A stretch of DNA of 64,000 bases. Origin: Fodinicola acaciae. Its GTDB lineage: Bacteria > Actinomycetota > Actinomycetes > Mycobacteriales > HKI-0501. The DNA is taken from assembly GCF_010993745.1 (NCBI RefSeq), contig NZ_WOTN01000004.1, positions 248,001-312,000 of the forward strand, written 5' to 3'. Of the stretch, positions 34,830 to 43,238 are shown piece after piece (the first letter of the stretch is position 1; every line of letters begins with the position of its first letter). The notes below the pieces were generated by a model. That model ran no database searches. It was not told where the DNA came from and saw only the letters and a program-made list of their open reading frames with translations. The position numbers and the translations under genes were made by a program.

Positions 34830-35524
34830 CGCTGCGCCTGCATCCGGATGTCGTTGACGATCTGCTGCATGAGGACGGTGTCGGCGACCGGACCGTCGAT
34901 CGCCACCGCCACCTGCATCCGCGCCTTGTCGTTGTTTGCCCTGGCGATCAGCGAGACCCACAGGTGATAGCGCGCGGCGGCGGTCACCTGCGCGTACTGC
35001 GCCGCCATGTCGGCGACCGTCCAGGACACACCGGCCGGCGGAGCCCACGCGGCTGGCCAGCCGTGCCGCGCCAGCTGGTCGCGTACGGCCGTGCCGCAGC
35101 CGTTGACGCAGTCACGGGCCATGATCCGCAGCTGGATGGTGAACGTCGTCGCGCCGCTGTTCACGCAGTCGGCGCGTACGCCGTAGCTCGCGTCGGTGGT
35201 CAGCGGCACGCAGACCCAGCCACCCGGCAGCTTGAACGCGAAGGGCAGGTTGAGGTCATTGCGTACGCCGACCTTGGCGTTGTCCGGGAACACCGGACCG
35301 ACCAGCGGTTGCAGGCGTGCCGGCGGCGTCCATTTCGCCGGCTTGTTGGTCGGCGTGTAGCCCACGAACGGCGGCGACGGACTCATGGACGGCTCCGGCA
35401 CGGCTCGTACGATGTCGGACGGCCGCTCGATGGCGGAGTGGACCAGCGCGCCGGAGAAGTACGCGATGGTCAGCACCAGCACCGCGATAACCGCCGGCAC
35501 CACCAGCTTCGCCGGCTTAATCAC
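34826..35524 (-). CDS. Membrane-anchored secreted protein, paralogue of the downstream gene
   Basis: A 232-residue protein with an N-terminal anchor (about 8-26), a Pro/Ser-rich linker and a Cys-containing domain (GGWVCVPL, ADCVNSG, ARDCVNGCGTA). It ends in PVADTVLMQQIVNDIRMQAQR, similar to its neighbour's end. Gene order and similarity suggest a duplication. Its start overlaps the stop of the gene upstream by 8 bp and its stop overlaps the next start. Function unknown; possibly a substrate of or partner for envelope machinery. Confidence 0.75.
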   Translation of the reverse strand: MIKPAKLVVPAVIAVLVLTIAYFSGALVHSAIERPSDIVRAVPEPSMSPSPPFVGYTPTNKPAKWTPPARLQPLVGPVFPDNAKVGVRNDLNLPFAFKLPGGWVCVPLTTDASYGVRADCVNSGATTFTIQLRIMARDCVNGCGTAVRDQLARHGWPAAWAPPAGVSWTVADMAAQYAQVTAAARYHLWVSLIARANNDKARMQVAVAIDGPVADTVLMQQIVNDIRMQAQR

Positions 35525-36098
35525 GGCCCACCGCCACCCGCGACAGCGCCTGCTGCGCGAGCAGCGTGGCCGTCCGGTCGGTCAGCTTCTGGGACGCGGC
35601 GACGACCGTGTAGCGGACCGTCACGATGTCCTTGCCGGCGCGCGCCACCACCCTGGAGGTGACCGGGTCGTTGCCGCCTTTGACGCCGTGCGTCAGATAA
35701 CCCTCGTCGCCGACGCCGGAGATCAGGTGATAGGCGGCGCTGCGGTGGTCGACCTGCCGGTCGTACGCAAGCATCGCCTCAGCGTGCGCGACGGCGTCGC
35801 TGCCCCGATAGCGGTTGACGATGACCGAGAGGTCGGCCCGCGGCGTCTGCCGCGGCACGTTCGGGCCGGTCGCCACGTGGCAGGTGACGCTCGAATACTG
35901 GTCGGTGACCGGCTTGTTGTCGGCCTTCTGGATGCCGGCCTCGGGGACCAGCTGGTTGAGCAGCTCGCGCCCGATCGCCCGGCAGAGGCTGGTCGGCAGC
36001 GGGATGTCGGCGGCGACCACCGACTGACCGACCGGGTTGGTCAACCATCCGAGTCCGAACATCGCCGCGACGCCGACACCGGTCACGATGACACGCAT
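35517..36098 (-). CDS. Exported protein, DUF3558-like
   Basis: A 193-residue protein with a hydrophobic signal (about 1-30) lacking a lipobox cysteine. The mature part has two cysteines (SLCRAIG and SVTCHVATG), then RGSDAVAHAEAMLAYDRQ and GVGDEGYLT, features reminiscent of actinobacterial DUF3558-type exported proteins. It is the first gene of a three-gene operon of small exported proteins. The assignment to DUF3558 is by resemblance only. The large hairpin element at 36139 lies just upstream. Confidence 0.72.
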   Translation of the reverse strand: MRVIVTGVGVAAMFGLGWLTNPVGQSVVAADIPLPTSLCRAIGRELLNQLVPEAGIQKADNKPVTDQYSSVTCHVATGPNVPRQTPRADLSVIVNRYRGSDAVAHAEAMLAYDRQVDHRSAAYHLISGVGDEGYLTHGVKGGNDPVTSRVVARAGKDIVTVRYTVVAASQKLTDRTATLLAQQALSRVAVGRD

Positions 36099-36138
36099 CG
36101 GAACGCCGCTGACTCGGATGACTCCTCCCCTCGGTTCA

Positions 36139-36239
36139 GAGGGTGTCTGGACACTGTGGTGGCCGAGAGTCGAGATCCAAACGCCGCTCTGCCGGTGTTT
36201 GGGCTCGGCTATCGGTTGCCACAGTGTCCAGACACCCTC
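36139..36239. repeat. 101-bp hairpin element, copy 1 (21-bp perfect arms)
   Basis: Arms 36139-36159 and 36219-36239 are exact complements over 21 bp. The interior can pair further (GCCGAG with CTCGGC). The 18-bp core GTTTGGGCTCGGCTATCG at 36197-36214 recurs unchanged in the element at 38152. It lies between divergent genes, so it is not an ordinary terminator. A small palindromic mobile or REP-like repeat is likely. Confidence 0.7.
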
Positions 36240-36324
36240 CTACCTGCCGAATTCTAGGGTGGCTGCTGTCATCGCCTGTCCGGAGCCCTGCGCAACGGCG
36301 ATCTTTTGCCGGATGATCGTTGGT

Positions 36325-37743
36325 ATGAAAGAGCGTCTGGTGGTCATCGGCGGCGACGCCGGAGGCATGGCGGCGGCCTCGCAGGCGCGCCGGATGCGCG
36401 GACCGGAGGAGCTGGAGATCGTCGCGCTGGAGCGCGGCGACTACACCTCATACTCCGCGTGCGGCATTCCGTACTGGGTCGGCGACCAGGTCGCCGCCGG
36501 CCCCGGCTCGCTGGTCGCGCGCGATCCGCAGACGTTCCGCGACAAGTTCGCCGTGGACGTACGGCTGCGCCACCGCGTCACCAGCATCGACCTGTCCGCC
36601 GGCCTGGTCGGCGTGAGCGACGACGGCACCGGTGCCGAGCTGGCGCTGCCGTACGACCATCTGATGATCGCGACCGGCGCCGAGCCGGTCCGGCCGCCGT
36701 GGTTCACCCGGCAGATCGAGGACGAGGTCGACGGCATCCACTTCGCGCAGACGCTGCCGCAGGGCGCCGACCTGCGCGACGACCTCGAGGTGGTGCCCGG
36801 AGGCCGCGCGGTGATCTGCGGCGGCGGCTACATCGGCGTCGAGATCGCCGACGCGCTGCTGCGCCGCGGCATGGACGTGACGGTCGTCCAGCGCTCCGCC
36901 GAGATCATGACGGCGTTGGATCCGGACATCGCCGCCGAGCTGCGCGTCGCGATGGAGAAGGCCGGCGTGACCGTACGCACCGGAAACGCGGCGACCGGCG
37001 TCAAGCACCGCGACGGCCGGGTCGCCGCCGTGCTTCTTGAGGACGGCACCGAGGACGGCACCGAGCTGGCCGCCGACCTGGTCGTGCTCGGCCTCGGCGT
37101 GCGTCCACGCACGTCCATCGCCGCGACGGCCGGCCTGGAGCTCGGCGTGTCCGGTGGTCTGGTGACCGACGAGCAGCAGCGCGTACGCCGTGCCGGTCAG
37201 GTCCTCGAGCGGGTCTACGCGGCCGGCGACTGCACCGAGGTCTGGCACCGCGTACTCGGGCGGCACGCGTTCATCCCGCTCGGCACGCACGCCAACAAGC
37301 AGTCACGGGTCGCCGGCATCACCATCGGCGGCGGCGCGGCGTCCTTCGCCGGCGCGGTCGGCACGGCCATCACCGGCTTCTGGAGCGGCGACATCGAGGT
37401 GGAGGTCGGCCGCACCGGCCTGAGCTGCCGCGAGCTCAGCGCCGAGGGCCGGCCGTACGTGGAGGCCACCATCCACGGCACCGCGATCTCCGGCTACATG
37501 CCGTCGCCGCCGTCGGTGACCTGCCGCCTGGTCGCCGACCCCGCGAGCGGCGTCATCCTCGGCGGCCAGCTCATCGGCGGCCGCGGCGTCGCCAAGCGGA
37601 TCGACGCGGTCTCGCTGGCTGTCTGGCACAAGCTGGCCGCCGCCGACCTGGTCGACGCCGACCTGGGTTACTGCCCGCCGCTGTCGCCGACCTGGGACCC
37701 GATCCAGATCGCCGCCCGCAAGCTGCTGGCCAAGCTCGGCTAG
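36325..37743 (+). CDS. CoA-disulfide reductase/NADH oxidase-like FAD-dependent oxidoreductase
   Basis: A 472-residue flavoprotein. The FAD-binding motif is VIGGDAGGMAAASQARR (about 6-22). The single redox cysteine sits in YSACGIPYWVGDQV, the active-site motif of CoA-disulfide reductase and NADH oxidase. A second dinucleotide motif is AVICGGGYIGVEIADALLRRG. FAD-contact VYAAGDC and the C-terminal dimerisation domain (from about 345) complete it. It likely maintains a low-molecular-weight thiol or reduces O2 or persulfide; substrate unproven. ATG 36325 starts the canonical N-terminus; the open frame upstream crosses the hairpin element and is not coding. Confidence 0.9.
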   Translation: MKERLVVIGGDAGGMAAASQARRMRGPEELEIVALERGDYTSYSACGIPYWVGDQVAAGPGSLVARDPQTFRDKFAVDVRLRHRVTSIDLSAGLVGVSDDGTGAELALPYDHLMIATGAEPVRPPWFTRQIEDEVDGIHFAQTLPQGADLRDDLEVVPGGRAVICGGGYIGVEIADALLRRGMDVTVVQRSAEIMTALDPDIAAELRVAMEKAGVTVRTGNAATGVKHRDGRVAAVLLEDGTEDGTELAADLVVLGLGVRPRTSIAATAGLELGVSGGLVTDEQQRVRRAGQVLERVYAAGDCTEVWHRVLGRHAFIPLGTHANKQSRVAGITIGGGAASFAGAVGTAITGFWSGDIEVEVGRTGLSCRELSAEGRPYVEATIHGTAISGYMPSPPSVTCRLVADPASGVILGGQLIGGRGVAKRIDAVSLAVWHKLAAADLVDADLGYCPPLSPTWDPIQIAARKLLAKLG

Positions 37744-37986
37744 CTCGGGAAAATCGGTTGGGAGCTGGCTGGCCGCGGTTGTACGGTGCCGGCATGGCGA
37801 GTCCAGAGGCGTCCAGAAGCTAGCCACCGAGCCGTCGGTGGCCTGTTCCATCCCCGTACGGCTCAGACGTCTGTCGATCTCCTGCCTACGCAAGGACTCC
37901 GCCGTGCATCCGGTCCTGACTCCGGCCGTCCCCGATCCACCTCGCTCCGTAGTCCCTCATTCACCTCGGACTATGGGAGCGACGAC

Positions 37987-38157
37987 ATGGCATCTTCCGG
38001 TTTCCGGAGAAAATCCCGATCCAGAACGAAAAGCCGGCGCGCACACTGGAAGGCCACCGCGCCGGCCGTGACGACGTGCGCCGAGTGCGGCAACGCCAGG
38101 CGACCGCACCACGCCTGCCCGCACTGCGGCACCTACCAAGGCCGCACCGCGGTCTGA
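37987..38157 (+). CDS. rpmF: 50S ribosomal protein L32 (zinc-ribbon form)
   Basis: A 56-residue basic protein. RRKSRSRTKSRRAHWKA is the L32 N-terminal signature, followed by a zinc ribbon with two Cys pairs (CAEC and CPHC) and the end GTYQGRTAV. GGGAGC lies 6 nt before the ATG. The start MASSGFRRKS replaces the very common MAVPKRK(M/T)S. Standing alone rather than beside a DUF177 protein is usual for the extra rpmF copies in actinomycetes, so a second rpmF may exist elsewhere. The upstream 243 bp (37744-37986) show no gene. Confidence 0.88.
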   Translation: MASSGFRRKSRSRTKSRRAHWKATAPAVTTCAECGNARRPHHACPHCGTYQGRTAV

Positions 38158-38250
38158 GAGACAGCGCTATGGTGGGGTTCCGTCCGGTGCCGGCAGGCGG
38201 CGTTTGGGCTCGGCTATCGCGTGCCTCGGTTCCCCAACAGTCTCTGAGAC
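38152..38250. repeat. 99-bp hairpin element, copy 2
   Basis: Arms 38152-38162 and 38240-38250 pair at 10 of 11 positions. The interior carries TGGGG/CCCCA pairing and the 18-bp core GTTTGGGCTCGGCTATCG at 38202-38219, identical to copy 1. The left arm overlaps the rpmF stop codon. Arms differ in sequence from copy 1 while structure and core are kept. Confidence 0.6.
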
Positions 38251-38365
38251 GTGGCGTACGCGACGAGGTGTGGCGGGACGGTGGCCGGTAGGGTTGGCGC
38301 TGGTTGGCCCGGCTGGCCGGGTCGTACGCGGATCGTATCTGGTTCGATACAGAGGAGCGGTTGCA

Positions 38366-39391
38366 ATGCCTGTCGCCACGCCCGAGGTCTACGCGGAGAT
38401 GTTCGACCGCGCGAAGGACGGCTCCTTCGCGTATCCGGCGATCAACGTCACCTCGTCGCAGACGCTCAACGCCGCCATCCGCGGCTTCGCCGAGGCCGAG
38501 AGCGACGGCATCGTGCAGGTGTCGACCGGCGGCGCCGAATACCTCTCCGGCCCGACCGTCAAGGACATGGTGACCGGAGCGACCGCGCTCGCAGAGTACG
38601 CGCACGTGGTGGCCAAGCAGTATGGGGTCAACATCGCGCTGCACACGGACCACTGTCCGAAGGACAAGCTCGACGGGTTCGTACGGCCGCTGCTGGCGAT
38701 CTCCGCCGAGCGCGTCAAGAACGGCCAGGAGCCGCTGTTCCAGTCGCACATGTGGGACGGCTCCGCGGTGCCGCTCGAGGAGAACCTGGAGATCGCCAAG
38801 GAGCTGCTGGCGCAGGCCGCCGCGGCCAAGATCATCCTGGAGATCGAGGTCGGCGTGGTCGGCGGCGAGGAGGACGGCGTCGCCAACGAGATCAACGAAA
38901 AGCTCTACACCACGGCCGACGACGGCCTCAAGACCGTCGAGGCGCTGGGCACCGGCGAGCACGGCCGCTATCTGACCGCGCTCACCTTCGGCAACGTGCA
39001 CGGCGTCTACAAGCCGGGCAACGTCAAGCTGCGGCCGGAGATCCTCAACGAGATCCAGCAGGCGGTCGGCCAGAAGGTCGGCAAGGACAAGCCGTTCGAC
39101 CTGGTCTTCCACGGCGGCTCCGGATCGCTGCCGGAGGAGATCTCGGCCGCGGTCAGCTACGGCGTGGTGAAGATGAACGTCGACACCGACACGCAGTACG
39201 CCTTCACCAGGCCGGTCGTCGAGCACATGTTCCGCAACTACGACGGCGTGCTCAAGATCGACGGCGAGGTCGGCAACAAGAAGCAGTACGACCCGCGCGC
39301 GTGGGGTAAGTCGGCCGAGGCCGGCATGGCGGCCCGGGTCGTCGAGGCCTGCCAGAACCTCAACTCCGCGGGGACCTCGTTGAAGAAGTAG
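38366..39391 (+). CDS. fbaA: Class II fructose-bisphosphate aldolase
   Basis: A 341-residue zinc aldolase that splits fructose 1,6-bisphosphate into DHAP and glyceraldehyde 3-phosphate in glycolysis. The zinc and catalytic region is ALHTDHCPKDKLD; other ligands are in GNVHGVYKPGNVKL and VFHGGSGSLPEE. Phosphate contacts are in KMNVDTDTQYAF. GAGGAG precedes the ATG by 7 nt. Size and motifs match class IIA enzymes of actinobacteria (Fba of M. tuberculosis). The stop shares a base with the GTG of the sigma-factor gene, an unexpected coupling. Confidence 0.96.
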   Translation: MPVATPEVYAEMFDRAKDGSFAYPAINVTSSQTLNAAIRGFAEAESDGIVQVSTGGAEYLSGPTVKDMVTGATALAEYAHVVAKQYGVNIALHTDHCPKDKLDGFVRPLLAISAERVKNGQEPLFQSHMWDGSAVPLEENLEIAKELLAQAAAAKIILEIEVGVVGGEEDGVANEINEKLYTTADDGLKTVEALGTGEHGRYLTALTFGNVHGVYKPGNVKLRPEILNEIQQAVGQKVGKDKPFDLVFHGGSGSLPEEISAAVSYGVVKMNVDTDTQYAFTRPVVEHMFRNYDGVLKIDGEVGNKKQYDPRAWGKSAEAGMAARVVEACQNLNSAGTSLKK

Positions 39392-39879
39392 TGAAGGTGC
39401 GCAAACCGGAGACGGAGCAGCTCTACGCGGACGAGTTCCGGGTCTTCCTGGAAAACCGCTATGCCGTGCTGCTCCGTTTCGGCTATCTGCTGACCGGCGA
39501 CCTCGCCGAGGCCGAGGAGCTGCTCGACTCGGTGCTCGCCAACGCGCGCCGCCACTGGCATTTCGTCCGCTATGCCGGCGCGGAGGTGCACGTACGCAAG
39601 CGGCTGCTGACCCTCGCGCTGGCCTCCTGGTGGCGGGTTTTGCTCGGCAGCAGGCGAAAGAAGTACGCGCCGCCGCGCGCCGAGGTCACCGCGCCGGACG
39701 ACGAGACGGCCGCGATGTGGCAGCGGCTCGCCGGCCTGCCACGGCTGCAACGCGCCATCTTGGTGTTGCAGTATGACGAAAACCTGCCACTGCCGGGGAT
39801 CAGCGAGATCGTCGGCCTGCCGCCGAAGCGGATCACCAGGCTGGCCACCGAGGCACTCCACCGGCTGGAAACGGCATGA
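39391..39879 (+). CDS. SigE-family ECF-like RNA polymerase sigma factor
   Basis: A 162-residue protein. Region 2 is EFRVFLENRYAVLLRFGYLLTGDLAEAEELLDSVLANARRHW, with the helix pattern of core binding. Region 4 is LPRLQRAILVLQYDENLPLPGISEIVGLPPKRITRLATEALHRL. The layout matches the short SigE-family sigma factors common in Streptomyces and relatives. The GTG start overlaps the aldolase stop by one base, and its stop overlaps the next gene's start. The following membrane protein sits where an anti-sigma factor is usually encoded. Promoter targets are unknown. Confidence 0.85.
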   Translation: MKVRKPETEQLYADEFRVFLENRYAVLLRFGYLLTGDLAEAEELLDSVLANARRHWHFVRYAGAEVHVRKRLLTLALASWWRVLLGSRRKKYAPPRAEVTAPDDETAAMWQRLAGLPRLQRAILVLQYDENLPLPGISEIVGLPPKRITRLATEALHRLETA

Positions 39880-41153
39880 ACGACGGCATGAACGAGGTGG
39901 AGCAGCAGTCCGCCACCGAATCGTTGCTGCGTAAGACCTTCGCGGCGCGTACGCCGGTGGTGCCGGTCGACCCGCATCCGGCGATCCACCGGCACGACCG
40001 GCGACAGCGCCGGTTTTTCGCGGTGACACTGGCAAGTGTGCTCGCCGTCGCCGCGCTCGCCGTCGGCGTCCCGGCCGCGGTCACCGCGCTGTCACGGCAA
40101 CCGGAGGTGTCGCTGGCGACGCCGGCCGCCGGCAGTGGCCTGATTCCGTGGCGTGCGCGCGGCGACCGGATCAGTGACACGGCCGCGATCACCACCGCGC
40201 AGCGCGCGTGGTCGCGCCGGACCGAGGCCGACCCGGCCGTACGAGACGTGCACCTGCTCTATGCCGCGTCGTCGTCCGACGGCGTTTTGGTCGTGCTGCA
40301 GGGATTCGACAAGGACGGCGAGGCAAACGCCGCGCTCGCGCGCTATGCCGCCGGCGGCGCGTACGTCGAGTGGAGCGGCCTGGTGCCGAAGGTGGCGCCA
40401 CTCGCGCTGCTGTTCCCCGAAGGTCTGATCGGCCAGCGCATGCTGCTGGATCCGCGATTTGCCAGCAGTGGCACCAAAATCACCATCCGCGAGGACCGTG
40501 GCGCCGGCCAGGACGGCGGCTTCACGCTGCCGGTCGCTGCCGACGGCCTGTCCGGCGTCATCCCTCCGCGCGGCGGCGCGCTGCCGACCAACGACTCGTT
40601 CGACTACGACGTTTCCGTACAACGCAACGGTAGGCAGCAGCCGGTCGCCTCCGGGTCGGCCGCTTTTGGCTCTCTGATTGGCACTCCGACACCGGTGACG
40701 GTCGCGCCTCCACCGGCCGGCTGGACCGGCGACGGCATTCCGTCCGGCCGGATGCTGGCGCTGGCCGAGAAAGCGCGCCGGCAGCTCGGTGTCGGCACGT
40801 TGACCGTCGCCGAGCTGGGTCGCTTCACTCCGGTCACCATCGGCCGCGGCGAAGTCGCCGGCGAGGCGTTGCTGGCAACCTCCGGCGATCGCCGTTGGCT
40901 GGTCACCGGCTTTGCCATCAACGAAAACCTGACCTGCGTACGGACGACGCCGGTCACCACCGTCACGATCGTCGCGGCGGCCTGCCAAAACGCGGTCATG
41001 GCTTCGGCGGCAGCTCCTGCTTCCACGCTGTGGCTGGGAAACACGCGGCTCGGCAACGCGTCCGTCACCGCCGCCGACCCCGGCGGCAGCCGCCAGCTTC
41101 AGGCTCGTACGGCCACCGGCCAGGTGGTCGCCACCGCGACCGTCACGTCCTAG
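39876..41153 (+). CDS. Single-helix membrane protein coupled to the sigma factor
   Basis: A 425-residue protein with a cytoplasmic head of about 46 residues (SLLRKTFAARTPVVPVDPHPAI), one membrane helix (about 48-70) and a long extracytoplasmic domain with two late cysteines (LTCVRT, AACQNAV). Position and topology fit a sigma-linked regulator, but the short head has no clear zinc-binding anti-sigma motif (HxxxCxxC). It starts in an ATGA overlap with the sigma gene. Such CU044_5270-type partners follow SigE-family genes in actinomycetes; the function is unproven. Confidence 0.75.
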   Translation: MNDGMNEVEQQSATESLLRKTFAARTPVVPVDPHPAIHRHDRRQRRFFAVTLASVLAVAALAVGVPAAVTALSRQPEVSLATPAAGSGLIPWRARGDRISDTAAITTAQRAWSRRTEADPAVRDVHLLYAASSSDGVLVVLQGFDKDGEANAALARYAAGGAYVEWSGLVPKVAPLALLFPEGLIGQRMLLDPRFASSGTKITIREDRGAGQDGGFTLPVAADGLSGVIPPRGGALPTNDSFDYDVSVQRNGRQQPVASGSAAFGSLIGTPTPVTVAPPPAGWTGDGIPSGRMLALAEKARRQLGVGTLTVAELGRFTPVTIGRGEVAGEALLATSGDRRWLVTGFAINENLTCVRTTPVTTVTIVAAACQNAVMASAAAPASTLWLGNTRLGNASVTAADPGGSRQLQARTATGQVVATATVTS

Positions 41154-41722
41154 TGGTCTGTCTGCAGTCCGTCCATCAGGAGGTTGAGCAGGCGAGCCGC
41201 CATCGCCGCACGCTCCGGTGAGCCGGCCACGGTGAAGATGCCGATGAGAGCGGCGGCGATGTCTTCGGCGGAAACGTCGGCTCGGAGTTCTCCGCTCGTA
41301 CGGCCCGCCTCGAGGATGTGGTCGATGGCCGCGAGCAGCTCGGTCCGGGTGTGAGCATGTGCGATCTCGCCGGATTCGATCATCGCGAGCAACGTGTCGA
41401 GCATGCCGTTCTTGGTCGCGATCCAGTCTCCGAACAGGTCCATCCAGCGCCGCAGCGCTGCCGGCGGGTCGAGGTGAGTGAGCAGCTCGCCGGCACTTGC
41501 GGTGAGCCGCGAGACCTGGCCCCGGTAGACCGCGTCGACCAGCGACTCGCGGGTGGGGAAGTGCCGGTAAAGAGTGGCGATGCCGACCCCGGCCTCGTTG
41601 GCGATCGCGCGCATCGACGGCTCGGTCTCGGCCGAAGCGAACAAGCGGGTCGCGGCGACCAGCAGGTGTTCGCGGTTGCGGGTCGCGTCGGCGCGGGGCC
41701 TCCGGGTCACGGCAGGAGCCAA
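41150..41722 (-). CDS. TetR-family transcriptional regulator
   Basis: A 190-residue repressor: the helix-turn-helix is SMRAIANEAGVGIATLYRHFPTRESLVDAVYRG (about 36-68), and the C-terminal domain (TetR_C_33-like) contains WMDLFGDWIATKNGMLDTLLAMI. The start may be TTG at 41722 or GTG at 41710. It is divergent from a quinone-reductase-like gene, with a perfect 8-bp inverted repeat between them (41767-41789), almost certainly its operator. Its end overlaps the previous gene's end by 4 bp. Confidence 0.91.
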   Translation of the reverse strand: MAPAVTRRPRADATRNREHLLVAATRLFASAETEPSMRAIANEAGVGIATLYRHFPTRESLVDAVYRGQVSRLTASAGELLTHLDPPAALRRWMDLFGDWIATKNGMLDTLLAMIESGEIAHAHTRTELLAAIDHILEAGRTSGELRADVSAEDIAAALIGIFTVAGSPERAAMAARLLNLLMDGLQTDH

Positions 41723-41766
41723 AGCGGATCACGCTCCACTTGTGCTAGGTTGAGGTCAGGCAAAAC

Positions 41767-41789
41767 GAAGCGTAGTCCGTTTACGCTTC
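41767..41789. promoter_or_regulatory. TetR operator, 8-bp perfect inverted repeat
   Basis: GAAGCGTA, seven bases, TACGCTTC lies 45 bp after the tetR start side and 28 bp before the oxidoreductase ATG. Length and symmetry are those of TetR dimer sites, and position allows control of both divergent genes. Confidence 0.72.
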
Positions 41790-41816
41790 ACGGACCGCTC
41801 CAGGAGGCAGCCGCGC

Positions 41817-42764
41817 ATGAACGAATCGAGCATCGCCACCGGCCGGGCCGTCCAGTTTGAGTCATTCGGCGGACCGGAGGCACTGAGCATCCGCGAAGTG
41901 CCCGTGCCACGCGCCGGCTTGGGGCAGATCCGCGTGCGGGTCACCGCGGCCGGCCTGAACCCGATGGACTGGTTCATGACCTCTGACGCGGAGACCGCCG
42001 CGCGATTCGGCTTGAGCCTGCCGTGCGGCTTCGGCACCGACTATGCCGGGGTCGTGGATCAGGTCGGCGACGGTGTCAGCGACTTCGTGGTCGGTGACCG
42101 GGTCTTTGGTGGCGCCCTGTCGCGCGCGGTCGCGGACTACGTCGTGGTGGATGTGGCGGGGACCATCGTGGACGGCGGCGAGGCGCACCGCACTCCTGAC
42201 GGCCTCGACGACCGCACCGCTGCCACCCTGACGATTGCCAGCCGTACGGCAGCCGCGGCTCTCGCCGTGGTCAACCCGGGCGCGGGCGACACCGTACTCA
42301 TCGGCGGCGCGGGAGGCGGAGTCGGCGTGTTCGCCGTCCAGCTCGCGCGCCGCACTGGCGCGCGAGTGATCGGCACGGGGTCGGCGACCTCGGCCGATGC
42401 CCTGCGAGCCCTGGGGGCCGAGCCGGTCGCCTATGGGGACGGTCTGGTCGACCGGGTCCGCACGCTGGCTCCCGCCGGCGTCACCGCGGCCATGGACCTG
42501 CACGGGACGGACACGGCGTACGCGGCGCGCGAGCTTGGCGTGCCGGACGAGCGCATCACCACCATCGCCGGCCAGCTCGACGGCATCATCCCGGCTAACG
42601 GTGCCAACGCAGCGCCGAGCGCCATCGAAGAGATCGCTGGGCTGGTCGCGGCGGGACGGCTCCGGGTGCCGATCGCGGCAAGCTTTCCGGTCGAGCGGAT
42701 CCGTGCGGCGGTCGAGCTTCAGGCCGGACGGCACGTGCACGGCAAGGTCGTCATCGACCTCTAG
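41817..42764 (+). CDS. NADP-dependent quinone oxidoreductase-like protein (MDR)
   Basis: A 315-residue medium-chain reductase. Features are PCGFGTDYAGVVDQVGDGVSDFVVGDRVFG, the cofactor motif LIGGAGGGVGVFAVQLARRTGARVIGTGSA (about 160-189) and the end FPVERIRAAVELQAGRHVHGKVVIDL. No zinc-binding cysteines are present. It probably reduces quinones or reactive carbonyls. CAGGAGG precedes the ATG. TetR control from the divergent gene is inferred from the operator. A strong 22-bp hairpin follows the stop. Confidence 0.91.
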   Translation: MNESSIATGRAVQFESFGGPEALSIREVPVPRAGLGQIRVRVTAAGLNPMDWFMTSDAETAARFGLSLPCGFGTDYAGVVDQVGDGVSDFVVGDRVFGGALSRAVADYVVVDVAGTIVDGGEAHRTPDGLDDRTAATLTIASRTAAAALAVVNPGAGDTVLIGGAGGGVGVFAVQLARRTGARVIGTGSATSADALRALGAEPVAYGDGLVDRVRTLAPAGVTAAMDLHGTDTAYAARELGVPDERITTIAGQLDGIIPANGANAAPSAIEEIAGLVAAGRLRVPIAASFPVERIRAAVELQAGRHVHGKVVIDL

Positions 42765-42769
42765 AGGCC

Positions 42770-42814
42770 GCATGGCCCCCATGCTTGCGTTGAACGCAAG
42801 CATGGGGGCCATGC
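42770..42814. terminator. 22-bp perfect stem-loop between convergent genes
   Basis: Arms 42770-42791 and 42793-42814 pair perfectly with a minimal loop. It sits between the oxidoreductase stop and the hspR stop, so it should end the heat-shock operon and the oxidoreductase transcript. No T-tract is present. Confidence 0.75.
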
Positions 42815-42818
42815 GCTC

Positions 42819-43238
42819 CTACCGTCGTTTGGGCTTCCAGACGACCAGGGCGTTTTGGTTGAGCGGCACCAGATCGCGCCGGTATGACGCGTGTACGGCG
42901 GCCTGCACCTCGGCGACCTCGCGGTGCGCGGCCTCCAGCTCGACGACCAGCTCGTGCACGCGTTCCTGCAGCGCGGCCACCTGGTTTTCCAGGTCGATGA
43001 TCCGCTTGATGCCGGCCAGGTTGACGCCGTCTTCCTGCGACAGCCGGGAAATCGACCGCAACAGCGCCACGTCACGGGTGCTGTAGCGGCGACCGCCGCC
43101 GGCCGTCCGGCCCGGCTGCACGAGCCCGAGCCGGTCATACTGTCTCAGCGTCTGCGGATGCATGCCGGCCAGTTGCGCGGCCACCGAGATGACGAAGACC
43201 TTGGCGTCTTCCGGCACGCCGATGACATCGTCAGCCAT
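42819..43238 (-). CDS. hspR: Heat-shock repressor HspR (MerR family)
   Basis: A 139-residue MerR-type repressor that binds HAIR sites and uses DnaK as co-repressor. The helix-turn-helix reads [41 protein letters not shown] (about 19-60). A coiled coil (about 80-115) and a short hydrophobic-basic tail (VVWKPKRR) follow. It is the last gene of dnaK-grpE-dnaJ-hspR, overlapping dnaJ by 8 bp. HAIR elements upstream of dnaK and clpB in this window are its predicted targets, making a feedback loop. Confidence 0.95.
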   Translation of the reverse strand: MADDVIGVPEDAKVFVISVAAQLAGMHPQTLRQYDRLGLVQPGRTAGGGRRYSTRDVALLRSISRLSQEDGVNLAGIKRIIDLENQVAALQERVHELVVELEAAHREVAEVQAAVHASYRRDLVPLNQNALVVWKPKRR

